Source of the DNA: Streptococcus pantholopis
GTDB taxonomy: Bacteria; Bacillota; Bacilli; Lactobacillales; Streptococcaceae
DNA length: 64,000 bases
Assembly: GCF_001642085.1 (NCBI RefSeq)
Contig: NZ_CP014699.1
Coordinates: 1,860,001 to 1,924,000, forward strand
Reading direction: 5' to 3'
The first letter of the stretch is position 1, and the number at the start of each line of letters is the position of its first letter. Under the pieces are notes generated by a model. That model was given only the letters and a program-made list of their open reading frames with translations, was not told where the DNA came from and did not search any database. Position numbers and translations under genes: made by a program. Positions 10,928 through 19,351 of this stretch are shown here, one piece after another.

Positions 10928-11800
10928 CTACTTTCTTTTACTGAGTTTTTGATACGTTTCACGCCGGTTCTCAATTTCACTTAGAAACTGCAGGTAATGC
11001 TCATAGCGCTGCTGCCATATCTCTCCCTGTTCCAGGGCTGTTTTCACAGCGCAGTCCGGCTCATGTGTATGGGTGCAGGAACGGAATTTGCAAGAAAAAC
11101 TGGCTGCCTTTATCTCTGGGAAAGCAGCTGTCAGACTTTCACTATCTGTTATTTCGTAATTCAGAGAAGAAAAACCCGGGGTGTCTGCAACTTTTCCGCC
11201 GCAGACATCATATAGGCTGACAGCCCGTGTCGTATGACGGCCGCGGCCAAGACTGTCGGATATGGCCGCTGTTTTTAACTGCAGTTCCGGTTCCAGCTGA
11301 TTCAGAAGCGTCGATTTCCCGACACCGGTCTGCCCCATAAAAACGGTTATGCGGTCTCTTAATACAAGCGGCAGCTCTGCTGTTTTCGAAAAAAAGCGAT
11401 AGCCGATATCTTCATACCGTGCTCGGACCATCTCCATCTCCCGGCTGTCCGTCAGCAAGTCCATTTTGGAAATATAAACCAGCGGACAGATCCTTTTATG
11501 TTCTAATAAAACCAAAAATCTATCCAATAAATTTGGATTGAAATCCGGCTCTTTAGCCGACATCACCACTACAGCCTGATCAACATTAACAATAGGCGGG
11601 CGGACAAGGCTGTTCTTTCTTTCATAAATTTTTAAAATATAGCCTTCAGAATGCTGAGCTGCTGTAAAGTCTACCAAATCTCCGACATAAGGGGTCTCCC
11701 CTTTTTTTCTGAAATTACCGCGCGCCCGAGTCTGGTAAACATTCCCCTCTGACTCAACATAATAAAAGCCAGCCAGAGATTTAATAATTCTGCCTTGCAA
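10928..11800 (-). CDS. rsgA: Ribosome small-subunit GTPase RsgA
   Basis: Circularly permuted GTPase that helps late 30S maturation. It has an OB fold at the N terminus, the G1 loop [12 protein letters not shown] and a C-terminal zinc knuckle with Cys and His ([14 protein letters not shown]). I chose a TTG start at 11800 because AAAGGAG stands five bases upstream and the product ([16 protein letters not shown] after the initiator) then has the usual length of 290 residues. An upstream ATG at 11896 gives 32 extra residues that do not resemble the family. Confidence 0.93.
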   Translation of the reverse strand: MQGRIIKSLAGFYYVESEGNVYQTRARGNFRKKGETPYVGDLVDFTAAQHSEGYILKIYERKNSLVRPPIVNVDQAVVVMSAKEPDFNPNLLDRFLVLLEHKRICPLVYISKMDLLTDSREMEMVRARYEDIGYRFFSKTAELPLVLRDRITVFMGQTGVGKSTLLNQLEPELQLKTAAISDSLGRGRHTTRAVSLYDVCGGKVADTPGFSSLNYEITDSESLTAAFPEIKAASFSCKFRSCTHTHEPDCAVKTALEQGEIWQQRYEHYLQFLSEIENRRETYQKLSKRK

Positions 11801-12017
11801 GTGAACTCCTTTATCTTTTATAAGCTCATCATAACAAATCCACGTCATATTTTCAAACGCTATCTGCTCTATAAGGCAATATACTGTTATTTTCACGTTT
11901 CTTGACTAAAAATAAAACGAAGCCAGACATAAAAGTCTTAGCTTCGCAGCAATTCAGAATCAGATTTTCAGCTTCAGCAAGATACAAAGGGCTTAGGCCG
12001 TAATCAGTTTCAAATCA

Positions 12018-12671
12018 TTAATAAACTGGTCTTGTTTTGCCCTGTGTAGCAGCATTTGCAATACCGACGCTGTCATTTTTGAGAAAATCAAAATTCTCAG
12101 CAATGCGTACGACAACATCTGCCATACTCTTACGTGAACCGGACACCCCTACATACTCTTCATTTTTATGAGTAATAACATAATCTATTTCATTGCGATC
12201 GTTGAGCCAAGGTAAACGCAAGGTCGTGTAGTCGAGCTCTGATTCTTCTAAAAGTTTATCGGAGCGCAGAGCGCTGCTTAATCCGCTTTGACCGATTGTT
12301 TCCCGATTCCAGCGGCCAAATTCATCCGGAACTTCATTATAAATTCCAAGAACATTTGAGGCCACGACACGGTTAACACCGTTTGCTTTCATCGCATCAA
12401 TAACATTTTGAGTGATGCGGTTGTTGGGATCATGGTCAACATTGGAAATGAAAACCAAGTCCTGACCTGCTGTTGCTTTGGTTAGAGTTTCAAGATCATA
12501 AATATCCCCCTCCACAACATCAACACGCTCAGCGTTTTTTGCTAAGTCATTGACACGACTGCTGTTGCGCAAGTACAAAGTTAAATATGTCTCTGGCTGT
12601 TCTGCCAGCAAACGTTCTGCAACAATACGGGCAATCTGTCCGTTAGCACCGAGAATCAAAATATTTTTCAT
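12018..12671 (-). CDS. NAD(P)-binding NmrA/SDR-like protein
   Basis: Rossmann-fold protein of 217 residues with the dinucleotide motif GANGQIA near the N terminus. It resembles the NAD(P)H-binding NmrA/YwnB group, which lacks a defined substrate. The start at 12671 is supported by GGAGG eight bases upstream; a longer form begins five codons earlier. It sits alone between rsgA and the bacteriocin exporter. A hairpin and a decayed end of the intergenic repeat family (11930-12000) lie downstream. Relatives are often controlled by MerR regulators; a MerR pseudogene exists 10 kb away, but a link is speculative. Confidence 0.8.
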   Translation of the reverse strand: MKNILILGANGQIARIVAERLLAEQPETYLTLYLRNSSRVNDLAKNAERVDVVEGDIYDLETLTKATAGQDLVFISNVDHDPNNRITQNVIDAMKANGVNRVVASNVLGIYNEVPDEFGRWNRETIGQSGLSSALRSDKLLEESELDYTTLRLPWLNDRNEIDYVITHKNEEYVGVSGSRKSMADVVVRIAENFDFLKNDSVGIANAATQGKTRPVY

Positions 12672-12881
12672 TATAATGTCCTCCATAACTGTTGATGAGT
12701 TTAGTATAAATCTAAAAAATCATTTTGAAAATTACTTTTACAGTATAGAAGCATACGTACCACGCATAGCAAATATCGATCTTTTCGCTGAAACTACAGA
12801 ACCTTTTTACTAGATAAACTTGTTACTGTTCACCTAAAAATACTCTCTTACCTCTTTTTAGGATATAGCAGCAGCTATATA

Positions 12882-14243
12882 TTAGTTTAAAAATTGATCA
12901 ATATAATAATTGAAGTACGTCTTTTCACCTGTTATGATGACAAGATTACCAGAAATACCGTACTTAAGTTTTCCCACTTGTTTTTTAGACAGTCTTGTCT
13001 TTGCAATAACTTTAAAATAGTTCCCTTCTTCTGTTTGTGTAGCATTTGAATCAATACTTGTAATTTTAGAAGTAAGTGTTGTATCATTATTTGCAGAATC
13101 CTGCATTTTAAATTTTACTTCATCACCAACTTCTAAAATTGATATAGCATCAGAAGGTATATAGGTCTCAATGTTAACTTCTTTTTTTTCTTCTATTGAT
13201 GGATAAATCTGAGCAATAGTCGTCCCTTCAGAAATAATTTCAGAATCAATAACCTCCGGATTTACATGTACAATACCTGTATTAGTAGATAGAATTTTGG
13301 TTGCATCTAAGGCGTACTTTTGAAGCTCAAGCTCACTAGCCGATTCTTGAATTCTTTGGTCTAAAGCAGTCATTTCTTGACTAACTTCTACTATTTTTTG
13401 TGCTTTTAATGATGACAATTGACTATCTAAACTAGAATTATAGGCTTGTTGAGTTCCAGAGCTTGAATATTGAATTTGATAGCTGGATAATTCTGTTTGA
13501 AGTTGGTTAATTTGCGTATCTATCTGTGAAATAGTCTGCGTTTTAAGAGCTTCCTTATCATCCTCATTCAACGATGATAGATTTTGGGCATTATAAACTA
13601 GATAGATAAAATAACCAGTATTTGAACTATCAATTGTTTCACCTGAAGAAATTGCATTTTTTAGGTTTTGATAATCAGAGATTTTTTGAGAAATATCGCT
13701 CATAATATTTCCTATTGTAATTTGTGTATCAATCGCTGATGAATTTTGAGAAGATATTGTACTATTTTCTTGTTCAACTTCACCTGCTAGTGTTTGTTTT
13801 TGGCTTAAATAATCTTCAAAGCGTTGTAAGTAACCAAAAGAATCCTCTCTATCAAACTGATTACTATCATTTTCAATACTCGTTTTTAGCAGTTCTAACT
13901 GTGATTTTTGTTGATTTAATGACTCCAATTGTTGCTCAGCGTTTTCTTTTTGAACGGACTCAATTTCAGAAGCATACTCAATCAGCAAATCCCCTTCTTT
14001 TACGGTAGCATTTTCAGAAAGATTATTTGTTTTAATTTTGTTATTGCTAGTCGATTGTATTTGTGATAACACCTTTACAGGTTCAATAGTTGCTGTACTT
14101 TGCAAAGTGATTTCTTTTTTCATAAAAATTAGGAAAATAACAAAAAATACTAATAAACCAAAAACAGGCAGGATAAGTCTAGTCGAAAAATTGTGATGCC
14201 GCTTTTGATAAAATTCAGAGCTCTCTAATAATTCTTTATACAT
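12882..14243 (-). CDS. Bacteriocin export accessory protein (HlyD/ComB-like)
   Basis: Membrane-fusion-type partner of a peptide ABC exporter. A single membrane segment near residues 24-42 is followed by a long helical hairpin rich in Gln, Ser and Asn (residues about 90-310). A lipoyl-like and beta-barrel C-terminal part carries GIVHVNPEVIDSEIISEGT and VGKLKYGISGNL. 453 residues, close to ComB/LcnD/BlpB proteins. It lies nine bases after the exporter gene, so the two are co-translated. The AT-rich composition matches the bacteriocin genes and differs from the housekeeping neighbours. Confidence 0.92.
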   Translation of the reverse strand: MYKELLESSEFYQKRHHNFSTRLILPVFGLLVFFVIFLIFMKKEITLQSTATIEPVKVLSQIQSTSNNKIKTNNLSENATVKEGDLLIEYASEIESVQKENAEQQLESLNQQKSQLELLKTSIENDSNQFDREDSFGYLQRFEDYLSQKQTLAGEVEQENSTISSQNSSAIDTQITIGNIMSDISQKISDYQNLKNAISSGETIDSSNTGYFIYLVYNAQNLSSLNEDDKEALKTQTISQIDTQINQLQTELSSYQIQYSSSGTQQAYNSSLDSQLSSLKAQKIVEVSQEMTALDQRIQESASELELQKYALDATKILSTNTGIVHVNPEVIDSEIISEGTTIAQIYPSIEEKKEVNIETYIPSDAISILEVGDEVKFKMQDSANNDTTLTSKITSIDSNATQTEEGNYFKVIAKTRLSKKQVGKLKYGISGNLVIITGEKTYFNYYIDQFLN

Positions 14244-14252
14244 AATATTCTC

Positions 14253-16403
14253 CTAACTGTTTACTAAGTGAGCATAAAAACCTTGCTTCTGCAGTAATTC
14301 TTTATGATTTCCCTCTTCAATAATTTTTCCTTTATCAAGAACAACAATATGCTCTGTTCTTTCAGAAATTGTTAATCGATGCGCTATAAAGATCAATGTT
14401 TTATCTAAAGCCATTAAATTATCAAGAATTTTCTTTTCCGTAAGAACATCTAAACTGCTTGTTGCTTCGTCCAAAATAAGTATCGGAGAATCAGTCAGCA
14501 ATGCTCTTGCAAGAGCAATACGCTGACCTTGTCCTCCAGAAATTCCTACTCCATCCGTTGTTAATTCTGTTTGATAACTAAGCGGCATAGCTTCAATATC
14601 TGATTTTATTTCAGCTAACTGAACAGCCCTAAAAATATCTTCTTGGCTTGTACCTTCTTTAGCGCCTAACAACAAATTATCAAGAATAGTACCGTTAAAT
14701 ACATAAGGTTTTTGTGGCAAGTAATTAATATATCGACGTAAACTTTCTTTATCAATTTCATTGAAATTAACACCATCTAAAAGAATTTCTCCCTTAGTTG
14801 GACTATAAAAATTAACTAACATTTTAGCTAGAGTTGTCTTTCCTGACCCTGAAATACCAACAAATGATAATTTGCTACCAGCCTTGATTGTTAATTTGAT
14901 CTCTGAAAGAACTTCTTGTCCATAACCATAGCTATAGCTAACATCTTTAAGAGTGATATTACCACTAAAATTATTTATATCATGAACTGTTTTCTTATCT
15001 TCAAATTCTGACTTAACTAAATAAACTTCATTTAAACGATTATTAGCAACCTTAGCTGTTTGGAGTTTTGTTTGAAGATTAATTAGGTTTTCCAACGGAT
15101 TAGTAAAATAGACTAATAAAGTATTATAGGTAATAAGCTGTCCTAAAGTCATTTTATTATCCATCACCAAGTTTGCTCCAAGCCAAAGGACCCCAACATT
15201 TAGTAATAATTGAGCTAATTTTTTGAGTATCTTTTGCGCACTTTCTGCTTTGCCATAAGCAAATGATTTTTTTAGATAAGTGACAAACTCTCTATCGATT
15301 TTTTGGTAACGTTGTTTTTCACTTGTTAAAGATTTGATTGTTTCGATACCATTAATATCTTCAATAATGGATGATGATAATACCGCATTAGCTTCCATAG
15401 ATTCCTGATTCATACGTTCGAATGGTTTCATAAAAGAAAAAATGATAATCGTATAAATAGGTAAAGCTAATAAGCTGATAAAGAATAAGTTGCTATTTTG
15501 TGAAAATAGAACGATTGAAACAATAATGACAGTAGAAACATCTAAAAAGATTGAAAGGATGGTACTTGCAAGTGCATCGATAATGGAGTTAGCATCAGTA
15601 AAACGTGATATAATTTCCCCTGTTCTTCTGGTAGCAAAAAAGGACATTGGTAAATGAAAAATATGTTTGATATAAGATAAAATGACATCAATAGATAAAC
15701 GTTGACCAAGTACCAATAAGAGGTATTCTTGTGCGTAAGCGATTAGTTGCTGTAGTAAGTAAACAATAATTAAGCCAAAAGAAATTATGCTAAGTGTATT
15801 TTTAATCTGTTGTGGAATATAAGTATCAATTATAGATTGAAGGTAATAAGAACCGACAATATTTATTATTGTCACTAAGAATGTTGCCACCACAATATTA
15901 ACTATCAATCCCTTTTGGCGAGCTAAAAGCGGAATAAATGATAGCAAACTATCTTTTTGTTCTTTATGAACTTTATAACTAGGTGCTGGTGCTATAAATA
16001 TCGCTGTTCCCGTCCACTCTTTTTCAAAACGTTCTCGTGGTATTTTAGTTAATCTTACACTAGGGTCAGGGTCAGCAATGTGAATAGTCTTTTTATCACA
16101 CCCTGTAACGACATAATAGTGCATCAAATTACCATTTTTAAGCACATGAGCTATAAATGGATAGATGATATCCTCATCAAAGAGAGACATATCAGCACGA
16201 AAAGCACGGGTCTCAAACCCCTCTCCTTCGGCAACTTTTACTAAACCAAAGGCTGTTGTTCCCTCTTGGGTAGTTTGTGCAAGCTCTCGTAAGGTTGCTA
16301 AAGAATAGTAGGAGCCATAAAAATCAAAAATCATTGCTAAAGCCGCCACACCACAGTCTCTTGTATCAACTTGAGCACGATAATGTTTTTTCTTAAATTT
16401 CAT
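14253..16403 (-). CDS. Peptidase-containing ABC transporter (ComA/LcnC-like)
   Basis: Cleaves double-glycine leaders and exports the mature peptides. The N-terminal C39 peptidase has Gln11 and Cys17 in QVDTRDCGVAAL, with its His in the HYYVVTG region and an Asp in ADPDPS. Six membrane segments span residues about 160-440. The ABC domain has Walker A GISGSGKTTLAKM, signature SGGQGQR and Walker B ILILDEATSSLD. I place the start at 16403, where GGGAGA precedes the ATG and gives the usual N terminus (717 residues). It is downstream of, and presumably serves, the small peptide genes at 17-21 kb. Confidence 0.95.
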   Translation of the reverse strand: MKFKKKHYRAQVDTRDCGVAALAMIFDFYGSYYSLATLRELAQTTQEGTTAFGLVKVAEGEGFETRAFRADMSLFDEDIIYPFIAHVLKNGNLMHYYVVTGCDKKTIHIADPDPSVRLTKIPRERFEKEWTGTAIFIAPAPSYKVHKEQKDSLLSFIPLLARQKGLIVNIVVATFLVTIINIVGSYYLQSIIDTYIPQQIKNTLSIISFGLIIVYLLQQLIAYAQEYLLLVLGQRLSIDVILSYIKHIFHLPMSFFATRRTGEIISRFTDANSIIDALASTILSIFLDVSTVIIVSIVLFSQNSNLFFISLLALPIYTIIIFSFMKPFERMNQESMEANAVLSSSIIEDINGIETIKSLTSEKQRYQKIDREFVTYLKKSFAYGKAESAQKILKKLAQLLLNVGVLWLGANLVMDNKMTLGQLITYNTLLVYFTNPLENLINLQTKLQTAKVANNRLNEVYLVKSEFEDKKTVHDINNFSGNITLKDVSYSYGYGQEVLSEIKLTIKAGSKLSFVGISGSGKTTLAKMLVNFYSPTKGEILLDGVNFNEIDKESLRRYINYLPQKPYVFNGTILDNLLLGAKEGTSQEDIFRAVQLAEIKSDIEAMPLSYQTELTTDGVGISGGQGQRIALARALLTDSPILILDEATSSLDVLTEKKILDNLMALDKTLIFIAHRLTISERTEHIVVLDKGKIIEEGNHKELLQKQGFYAHLVNS

Positions 16404-16600
16404 AAATTCTCCCATTAGAAATATTATTCTTTTTGTCATACACTATTTTTTTAATTGAAAATAGGAATTACCAGTGGTTTTTTAGACATATTAAATTTCT
16501 TTTTATACTGTTATGGTCTATTGTCATTACTACAGTACTAGCAATGCAATACATTTGTAGATATCTTTTTATATTAATTTCCGTAGTTTATCAAATAAAT

Positions 16601-16636
16601 AAAAGCAACCTAGCTTAAAGCCACATTGCTTTATAA
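16601..16636 (-). terminator. Probable terminator of the first bacteriocin operon
   Basis: Minus-strand hairpin with arms AAAGCAA and TTGCTTT and an inner GGCTT/AAGCT stem, followed by TATTTATTTG. It separates the peptide genes from the exporter. The interval 16404-16700 shows no convincing gene. Confidence 0.55.
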
Positions 16637-16702
16637 AATATTAAATATTTTCTACTCTATGACTTTTTCAAAATACCCAGAGGCAATTAAACCTAATACC
16701 AT

Positions 16703-16837
16703 TCAAGTATATTCTGGGTTACTCATTGATTTTTGTAAGTATAAATGACTAATAATATTCATTGTAATTACTACCAATGGTAATATAGTAGTCATTTTAG
16801 GGAGAAGTGTTCCTAAATTTATATTGATATTATTCAT
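16703..16837 (-). CDS. Small membrane protein, possible immunity protein cut by a stop
   Basis: A 44-residue frame, starting MNNININLGTLLPKM, with one hydrophobic segment (ILPLVVITMNIISHLYL). After the TGA the same frame continues for about 16 more codons (MVLGLIASGYFEKVIE). This suggests an original protein of about 61 residues broken by one nonsense codon. No clear ribosome binding site. Its position at the end of the peptide operon fits an immunity gene; nothing in the sequence proves that. Confidence 0.45.
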   Translation of the reverse strand: MNNININLGTLLPKMTTILPLVVITMNIISHLYLQKSMSNPEYT

Positions 16838-16884
16838 AGTTAATTATACCTATCCCCTTAGTAACTCCACTTTTATATTATTAA

Positions 16885-17064
16885 TTAACTACCTGCAAAT
16901 TTCTTACTGCCTTCATAGATAGCCAGATATAAGATAATTACGATAGGTAATGGAATTAAATCCATATTGAACCATGAAATTATTCCTAAATCATGAAGAA
17001 GGTAGGATAGACTCCATAATATAAAAATAATTGTAGATATAGTGGTTATCCTATCCTGTACCAT
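16885..17064 (-). CDS. Small two-segment membrane protein, probable bacteriocin immunity protein
   Basis: 59 residues with two hydrophobic stretches (residues about 8-24 and 36-50) and a charged end (EGSKKFAGS). It starts two bases after the stop of the double-glycine peptide upstream, so it is translationally coupled to it, which is the usual place for the immunity gene. A paralogue with a damaged start lies at 18740-18895. The family assignment is by context only. Confidence 0.7.
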   Translation of the reverse strand: MVQDRITTISTIIFILWSLSYLLHDLGIISWFNMDLIPLPIVIILYLAIYEGSKKFAGS

Positions 17065-17066
17065 AT

Positions 17067-17207
17067 TTATTTACCTCGTTGTGCGATATCCTTTCCAATG
17101 GTGTATCCTGCCATAAATAAAGCAATGGCAACACCTACTCCGCCACCTTCGATTTCCATCAATTCTTCATCTGTTAATTCCACAAATTTGTTTACTGCTA
17201 ATTCCAT
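17067..17207 (-). CDS. Double-glycine bacteriocin-like peptide (46 aa)
   Basis: The leader ends LTDEELMEIEGG (GG at residues 21-22). The core of 24 residues starts GVGVAIALFMAG and ends IAQRGK, glycine-rich and hydrophobic, as in class II bacteriocins. It lies 11 bases after the preceding peptide gene and two bases before the putative immunity gene. The AGGAG ribosome site overlaps the end of the upstream gene. Confidence 0.85.
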   Translation of the reverse strand: MELAVNKFVELTDEELMEIEGGGVGVAIALFMAGYTIGKDIAQRGK

Positions 17208-17218
17208 AAAATACTCCT

Positions 17219-17407
17219 TTATTTATTTACCAAATATCCAACACCAATACCTGCTCCGACTAATCCTGCTCCACCAATAATTTTCCAAGCTGCGACTCCT
17301 GCAATAGTGGTTGTAAGAAGAGCACCACCTTCTACTGCCATTAATTCTTCATCTAAAAGTGGTACAAATTTTTGGTTCATACTATTCATTTGCTCAAATT
17401 TTGTCAT
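17219..17407 (-). CDS. Double-glycine bacteriocin-like peptide (62 aa)
   Basis: The leader reads through LLDEELMAVEGG (GG at 27-28). The 34-residue core has several GxxxG-like spacings (GGAGLVGAGIGVG), which in two-peptide class IIb bacteriocins mediate helix pairing. It is part of a run of four such genes, so it could pair with a neighbour. The MTKFEQMNS start closely resembles those of the peptides at 19 kb. Confidence 0.88.
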   Translation of the reverse strand: MTKFEQMNSMNQKFVPLLDEELMAVEGGALLTTTIAGVAAWKIIGGAGLVGAGIGVGYLVNK

Positions 17408-17425
17408 AATATCTTCTCCCTCAGT

Positions 17426-17602
17426 TTAACCAAAAACTCTAGCCAAAGTGTAGCCTGCAGCAAAACCTCCACCAAGACTTGCAGCGACACCAACACCAAT
17501 TAATATTGGAGCAATTCCACCAGAAATTTGTTGCAATTCTTCAGATGTTAATTCTTCGAATTTTACAACATTATCAATTTTTCTTGTCATATCATTTTTC
17601 AT
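17426..17602 (-). CDS. Double-glycine bacteriocin-like peptide (58 aa)
   Basis: Starts MKNDMTRKIDNVVKFEEL, leader end SEELQQISGG (GG at 28-29), core beginning IAPILIGVGVAASLGGG and ending TLARVFG. A second Met four codons in could also be used. A fragment of a close relative of its core survives fused to another gene remnant near 18540-18590, evidence of shuffling between the two peptide clusters. Confidence 0.85.
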   Translation of the reverse strand: MKNDMTRKIDNVVKFEELTSEELQQISGGIAPILIGVGVAASLGGGFAAGYTLARVFG

Positions 17603-17616
17603 AATTTTACCTCACT

Positions 17617-17718
17617 TTAGTTTAAACTATTAAGTCCTACAGCAATTCCTGCTAAAAATCCAATACATGCTATAACTATGAATAGAATAGCATATCTATA
17701 TTCATAAAATTCTTTCAT
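17617..17718 (-). CDS. Very small membrane protein (33 aa)
   Basis: Begins MKEFYEYRYAILFIVI and contains one hydrophobic segment ending in GFLAGIAVGLN. AAAGTAGG precedes the start. It sits between two bacteriocin-like genes, in the slot where small immunity proteins are found. It has no double-glycine leader, so it is not itself a PCAT substrate. Confidence 0.55.
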   Translation of the reverse strand: MKEFYEYRYAILFIVIACIGFLAGIAVGLNSLN

Positions 17719-17743
17719 ATCCGACCTACTTTCTTTTATGTTA

Positions 17744-17932
17744 TCAATGACGATTAACATAATTTAGACCGACAGCGATACCTCCAGAGAAGCCTACACC
17801 TGCAGCTGTTGCCCAAATTGCAATAACTGGTACAATTCCACCTTCTATCGCCTTTAGCTCTTCTTCTGAAAGAGTCACATAGTTTTTAGTTACATTGTCC
17901 ATAGTTTCAAATTTTGTCGTGGTTTTTACCAC
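17744..17932 (-). CDS. Double-glycine bacteriocin-like peptide (62 aa)
   Basis: The leader ends LSEEELKAIEGG (GG at 31-32). The core begins IVPVIAIWATAAGVG and carries GFSGGIAVG, a GxxxG-type pattern, ending NYVNRH. First long peptide gene of this operon. The MVKTTTKFETMDN start matches the leader family used throughout 17-19.5 kb; AAAGGTGG precedes it. Confidence 0.88.
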   Translation of the reverse strand: MVKTTTKFETMDNVTKNYVTLSEEELKAIEGGIVPVIAIWATAAGVGFSGGIAVGLNYVNRH

Positions 17933-17963
17933 CTTTCTTTAAAATATATTTTTATTATTTAAA

Positions 17964-18008
17964 CTAAGCTAGCGTTTTCAATGCTATAATAATTGCTTCC
18001 CAAAACAT
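17964..18008 (-). CDS. Putative 14-residue peptide
   Basis: The frame MFWEAIIIALKTLA follows a strong GGGGTG ribosome site seven bases upstream. A decayed copy of the same stretch is recognisable at about 19588-19615 in the second cluster, so it was part of the duplicated unit. It may be a signalling peptide, a toxin or merely a translated leader; no function is assigned. Confidence 0.4.
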   Translation of the reverse strand: MFWEAIIIALKTLA

Positions 18009-18030
18009 CTTTTTCACCCCTTAATTTATA

Positions 18031-18216
18031 TTAACTCTGAAATTGATAAATTTTACCTTCTTTGTATAATAATTCTATAGTCGACCAAGATTCTAAGTAA
18101 ATAATTTTGAAGAGTCTATGATTTACCTCACCTCTACATAGACACTCTAAATCGGTCTCATTTTCAATAATAATTGTCTGATATTCTATACTTTGGGATT
18201 CTATTCTGTATTTCAT
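18031..18216 (-). CDS. Unidentified 61-residue protein of the peptide operon
   Basis: Starts MKYRIESQSIEYQ and contains ETDLECLCRGEVNHRLFKIIYLESW; mixed charge, no membrane segment, no leader. The ATG lies nine bases after the stop of the 12-residue ORF upstream, so translation may be coupled; a TTG start six codons earlier is less likely. A frameshifted copy lies at 19683-19816. I do not recognise the family. Its position directly after the promoter-proximal mini-ORF in both clusters suggests a regulatory or immunity role, which is inference. Confidence 0.6.
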   Translation of the reverse strand: MKYRIESQSIEYQTIIIENETDLECLCRGEVNHRLFKIIYLESWSTIELLYKEGKIYQFQS

Positions 18217-18224
18217 CCCATAAA

Positions 18225-18263
18225 CTATACACAAGTTACTAATGGAGCTGAAATTAATGCCAT
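18225..18263 (-). CDS. Candidate pheromone precursor, 12 residues
   Basis: First ORF after the ComR-type box: MALISAPLVTCV, with a strong GGGAGGAG ribosome site. The equivalent ORF in the second cluster is MVLISGPLEVCPWILV, so MxLISxPL is conserved between the copies. Its place after the box resembles comS, which encodes the XIP pheromone. No pheromone motif such as a WW pair is present, so the role is inferred from position. Confidence 0.4.
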   Translation of the reverse strand: MALISAPLVTCV

Positions 18264-18322
18264 TGCGTTCTCCTCCCTTTTACTTAGTTTTTATAGCTTT
18301 CTTTTTTATGGTCTTAGGTCTT

Positions 18323-18369
18323 AGTATATCTGAAAATATAAAAAAGCAACATGACTCCTAAGTCAGGTT
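18323..18369 (-). promoter_or_regulatory. ComR-type box and -10 of bacteriocin operon A
   Basis: Minus-strand AACCTGACT-TAGG-AGTCATGTT (18348-18369), then a 19-base T-rich spacer, then TATACT (18323-18328). It is the same design as the boxes at 19932-19953 and 21122-21143. The inverted repeat plus T-run could also act as a terminator for the transcript arriving from operon B. Confidence 0.75.
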
Positions 18370-18449
18370 GCTGAACTGAAAAAAAGTTCAAATTTTTTCG
18401 TTAATACCATCTTTTTTACAACTAAAAATATGTCTAGCAGTAATACTAC

Positions 18450-18667
18450 AGACCTAATTCCACTTTCAATTGCATTAACTCTTTGTATGAAAGAGTCGTA
18501 TAATTCTTAGTTATATTGCTTAGTATTTCAACCAAAAATTCTAGCTAGGTGTAGCCTCCAGCAAATCCTATTCCTAAACTCGCTGCTATAATTAAATAAA
18601 TAGTATCAAATGTATTATGTTATATTAGTTGATTACTGATAAAAATGTGTTTTTCTGTGATAATCAT
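18450..18667 (-). pseudogene. Mosaic remains of bacteriocin and immunity genes
   Basis: From 18667 the frame MIITEKHIF copies the start of the 63-residue protein at 19134-19325 with a deletion and a stop. It then runs into a core-like segment (IAASLGIGFAGGYT) resembling the end of the peptide at 17426-17602. From about 18540 a leader remnant reads ITKNYTTLSYKELMQL but lacks the double glycine. No complete gene remains; this is a recombination scar. Confidence 0.7.
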
Positions 18668-18739
18668 TTTTTTATTGCTAAAATCTGTTCTCCACTTGTC
18701 TTAGCGTCAAGCGAAGAACAGATTTTTTCTGTAAATTGA

Positions 18740-18895
18740 TTAACTACCTGTAATTATTCTACTCCCTTCATAAATAACTAGATGTAGAATAACTACAATA
18801 GGTAGCGGAATTAAATCTATATTGAACCAATAAGTTATTTTTAAACCATTAAGAATATAGGACAAATTCCATAAGATAAAGACAAGTGTACACAT
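18740..18895 (-). CDS. Truncated copy of the putative immunity protein
   Basis: Paralogue of the 59-residue protein at 16885-17064, sharing YWFNIDLIPLPIV-type sequence and the EGS...TGS end. A one-base deletion near the original start puts the old ATG out of frame. The first usable ATG gives 51 residues (MCTLVFILWNLS...) and keeps most of both hydrophobic stretches. No ribosome site is evident at this ATG, so it may be non-functional. Confidence 0.5.
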   Translation of the reverse strand: MCTLVFILWNLSYILNGLKITYWFNIDLIPLPIVVILHLVIYEGSRIITGS

Positions 18896-18933
18896 AGTGG
18901 CTATCCCATCCTCATCATATTTATTTGCCTCTT

Positions 18934-19104
18934 TTACTTATGACCAAAATAATATCCTGCTCCAAATCCAGCTGCTCCTAGACCAAGCCCAATCAACGCT
19001 CCTGTTGTTAAAGTAATTGAACCGCCCTCCGTTTCCATCAACTCTTTATCCGAAAGTTCTACATAGTTCTTAGCAATATTATCTATTGTTTCAAATTTAG
19101 TCAT
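18934..19104 (-). CDS. Double-glycine bacteriocin-like peptide (56 aa)
   Basis: Starts MTKFETIDNIAKNYVEL, leader end SDKELMETEGG (GG at 27-28), core beginning SITLTTGALIGLGLG with GLGLGAAGFGAG and ending YYFGHK. GGAGG precedes the ATG. It belongs to operon B and is followed by the damaged immunity copy. Confidence 0.87.
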   Translation of the reverse strand: MTKFETIDNIAKNYVELSDKELMETEGGSITLTTGALIGLGLGAAGFGAGYYFGHK

Positions 19105-19133
19105 AATATCCTCCTTTACATTATATCTCTAAT

Positions 19134-19325
19134 TTACGTACCCAGCTTACTCTCTTTAGTTATAATATAAATTAATGTTGTTACTGCAACACTAGCACCT
19201 GCTACAATTAGATAAGCAGCGTCAAGTGTATTATGCTGTATTAATTGATAACTGATAAAAAGAGTATGAAAAATTAAATTAAATACATATACCAGGTTAA
19301 AAATGTGTTTTCCTGTAATAATCAT
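19134..19325 (-). CDS. Small two-segment membrane protein, possible immunity protein
   Basis: 63 residues with hydrophobic stretches at about 8-28 and 35-56 and a charged tail (TKESKLGT). It sits between the two double-glycine genes of operon B. A decayed copy lies at 18575-18667. The immunity role is inferred from position and topology. Confidence 0.65.
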   Translation of the reverse strand: MIITGKHIFNLVYVFNLIFHTLFISYQLIQHNTLDAAYLIVAGASVAVTTLIYIITKESKLGT

Positions 19326-19351
19326 TTTTACTCCTTTGCTACTAAAATCTG

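Noticed and set aside
17098..17280. Plus-strand ORFs opposite the bacteriocin genes
   Set aside because: Mirror frames of leader-containing peptides on the other strand; Pro/Thr-rich composition is an artefact of the Gly-rich cores.
18348..18369. Simple rho-independent terminators at 18.35, 19.94 and 21.13 kb
   Set aside because: The three hairpins share specific sequence and fixed distance to TATACT, and the third is on the other strand with no gene ending before it. A regulatory box explains them better, though they may also terminate.
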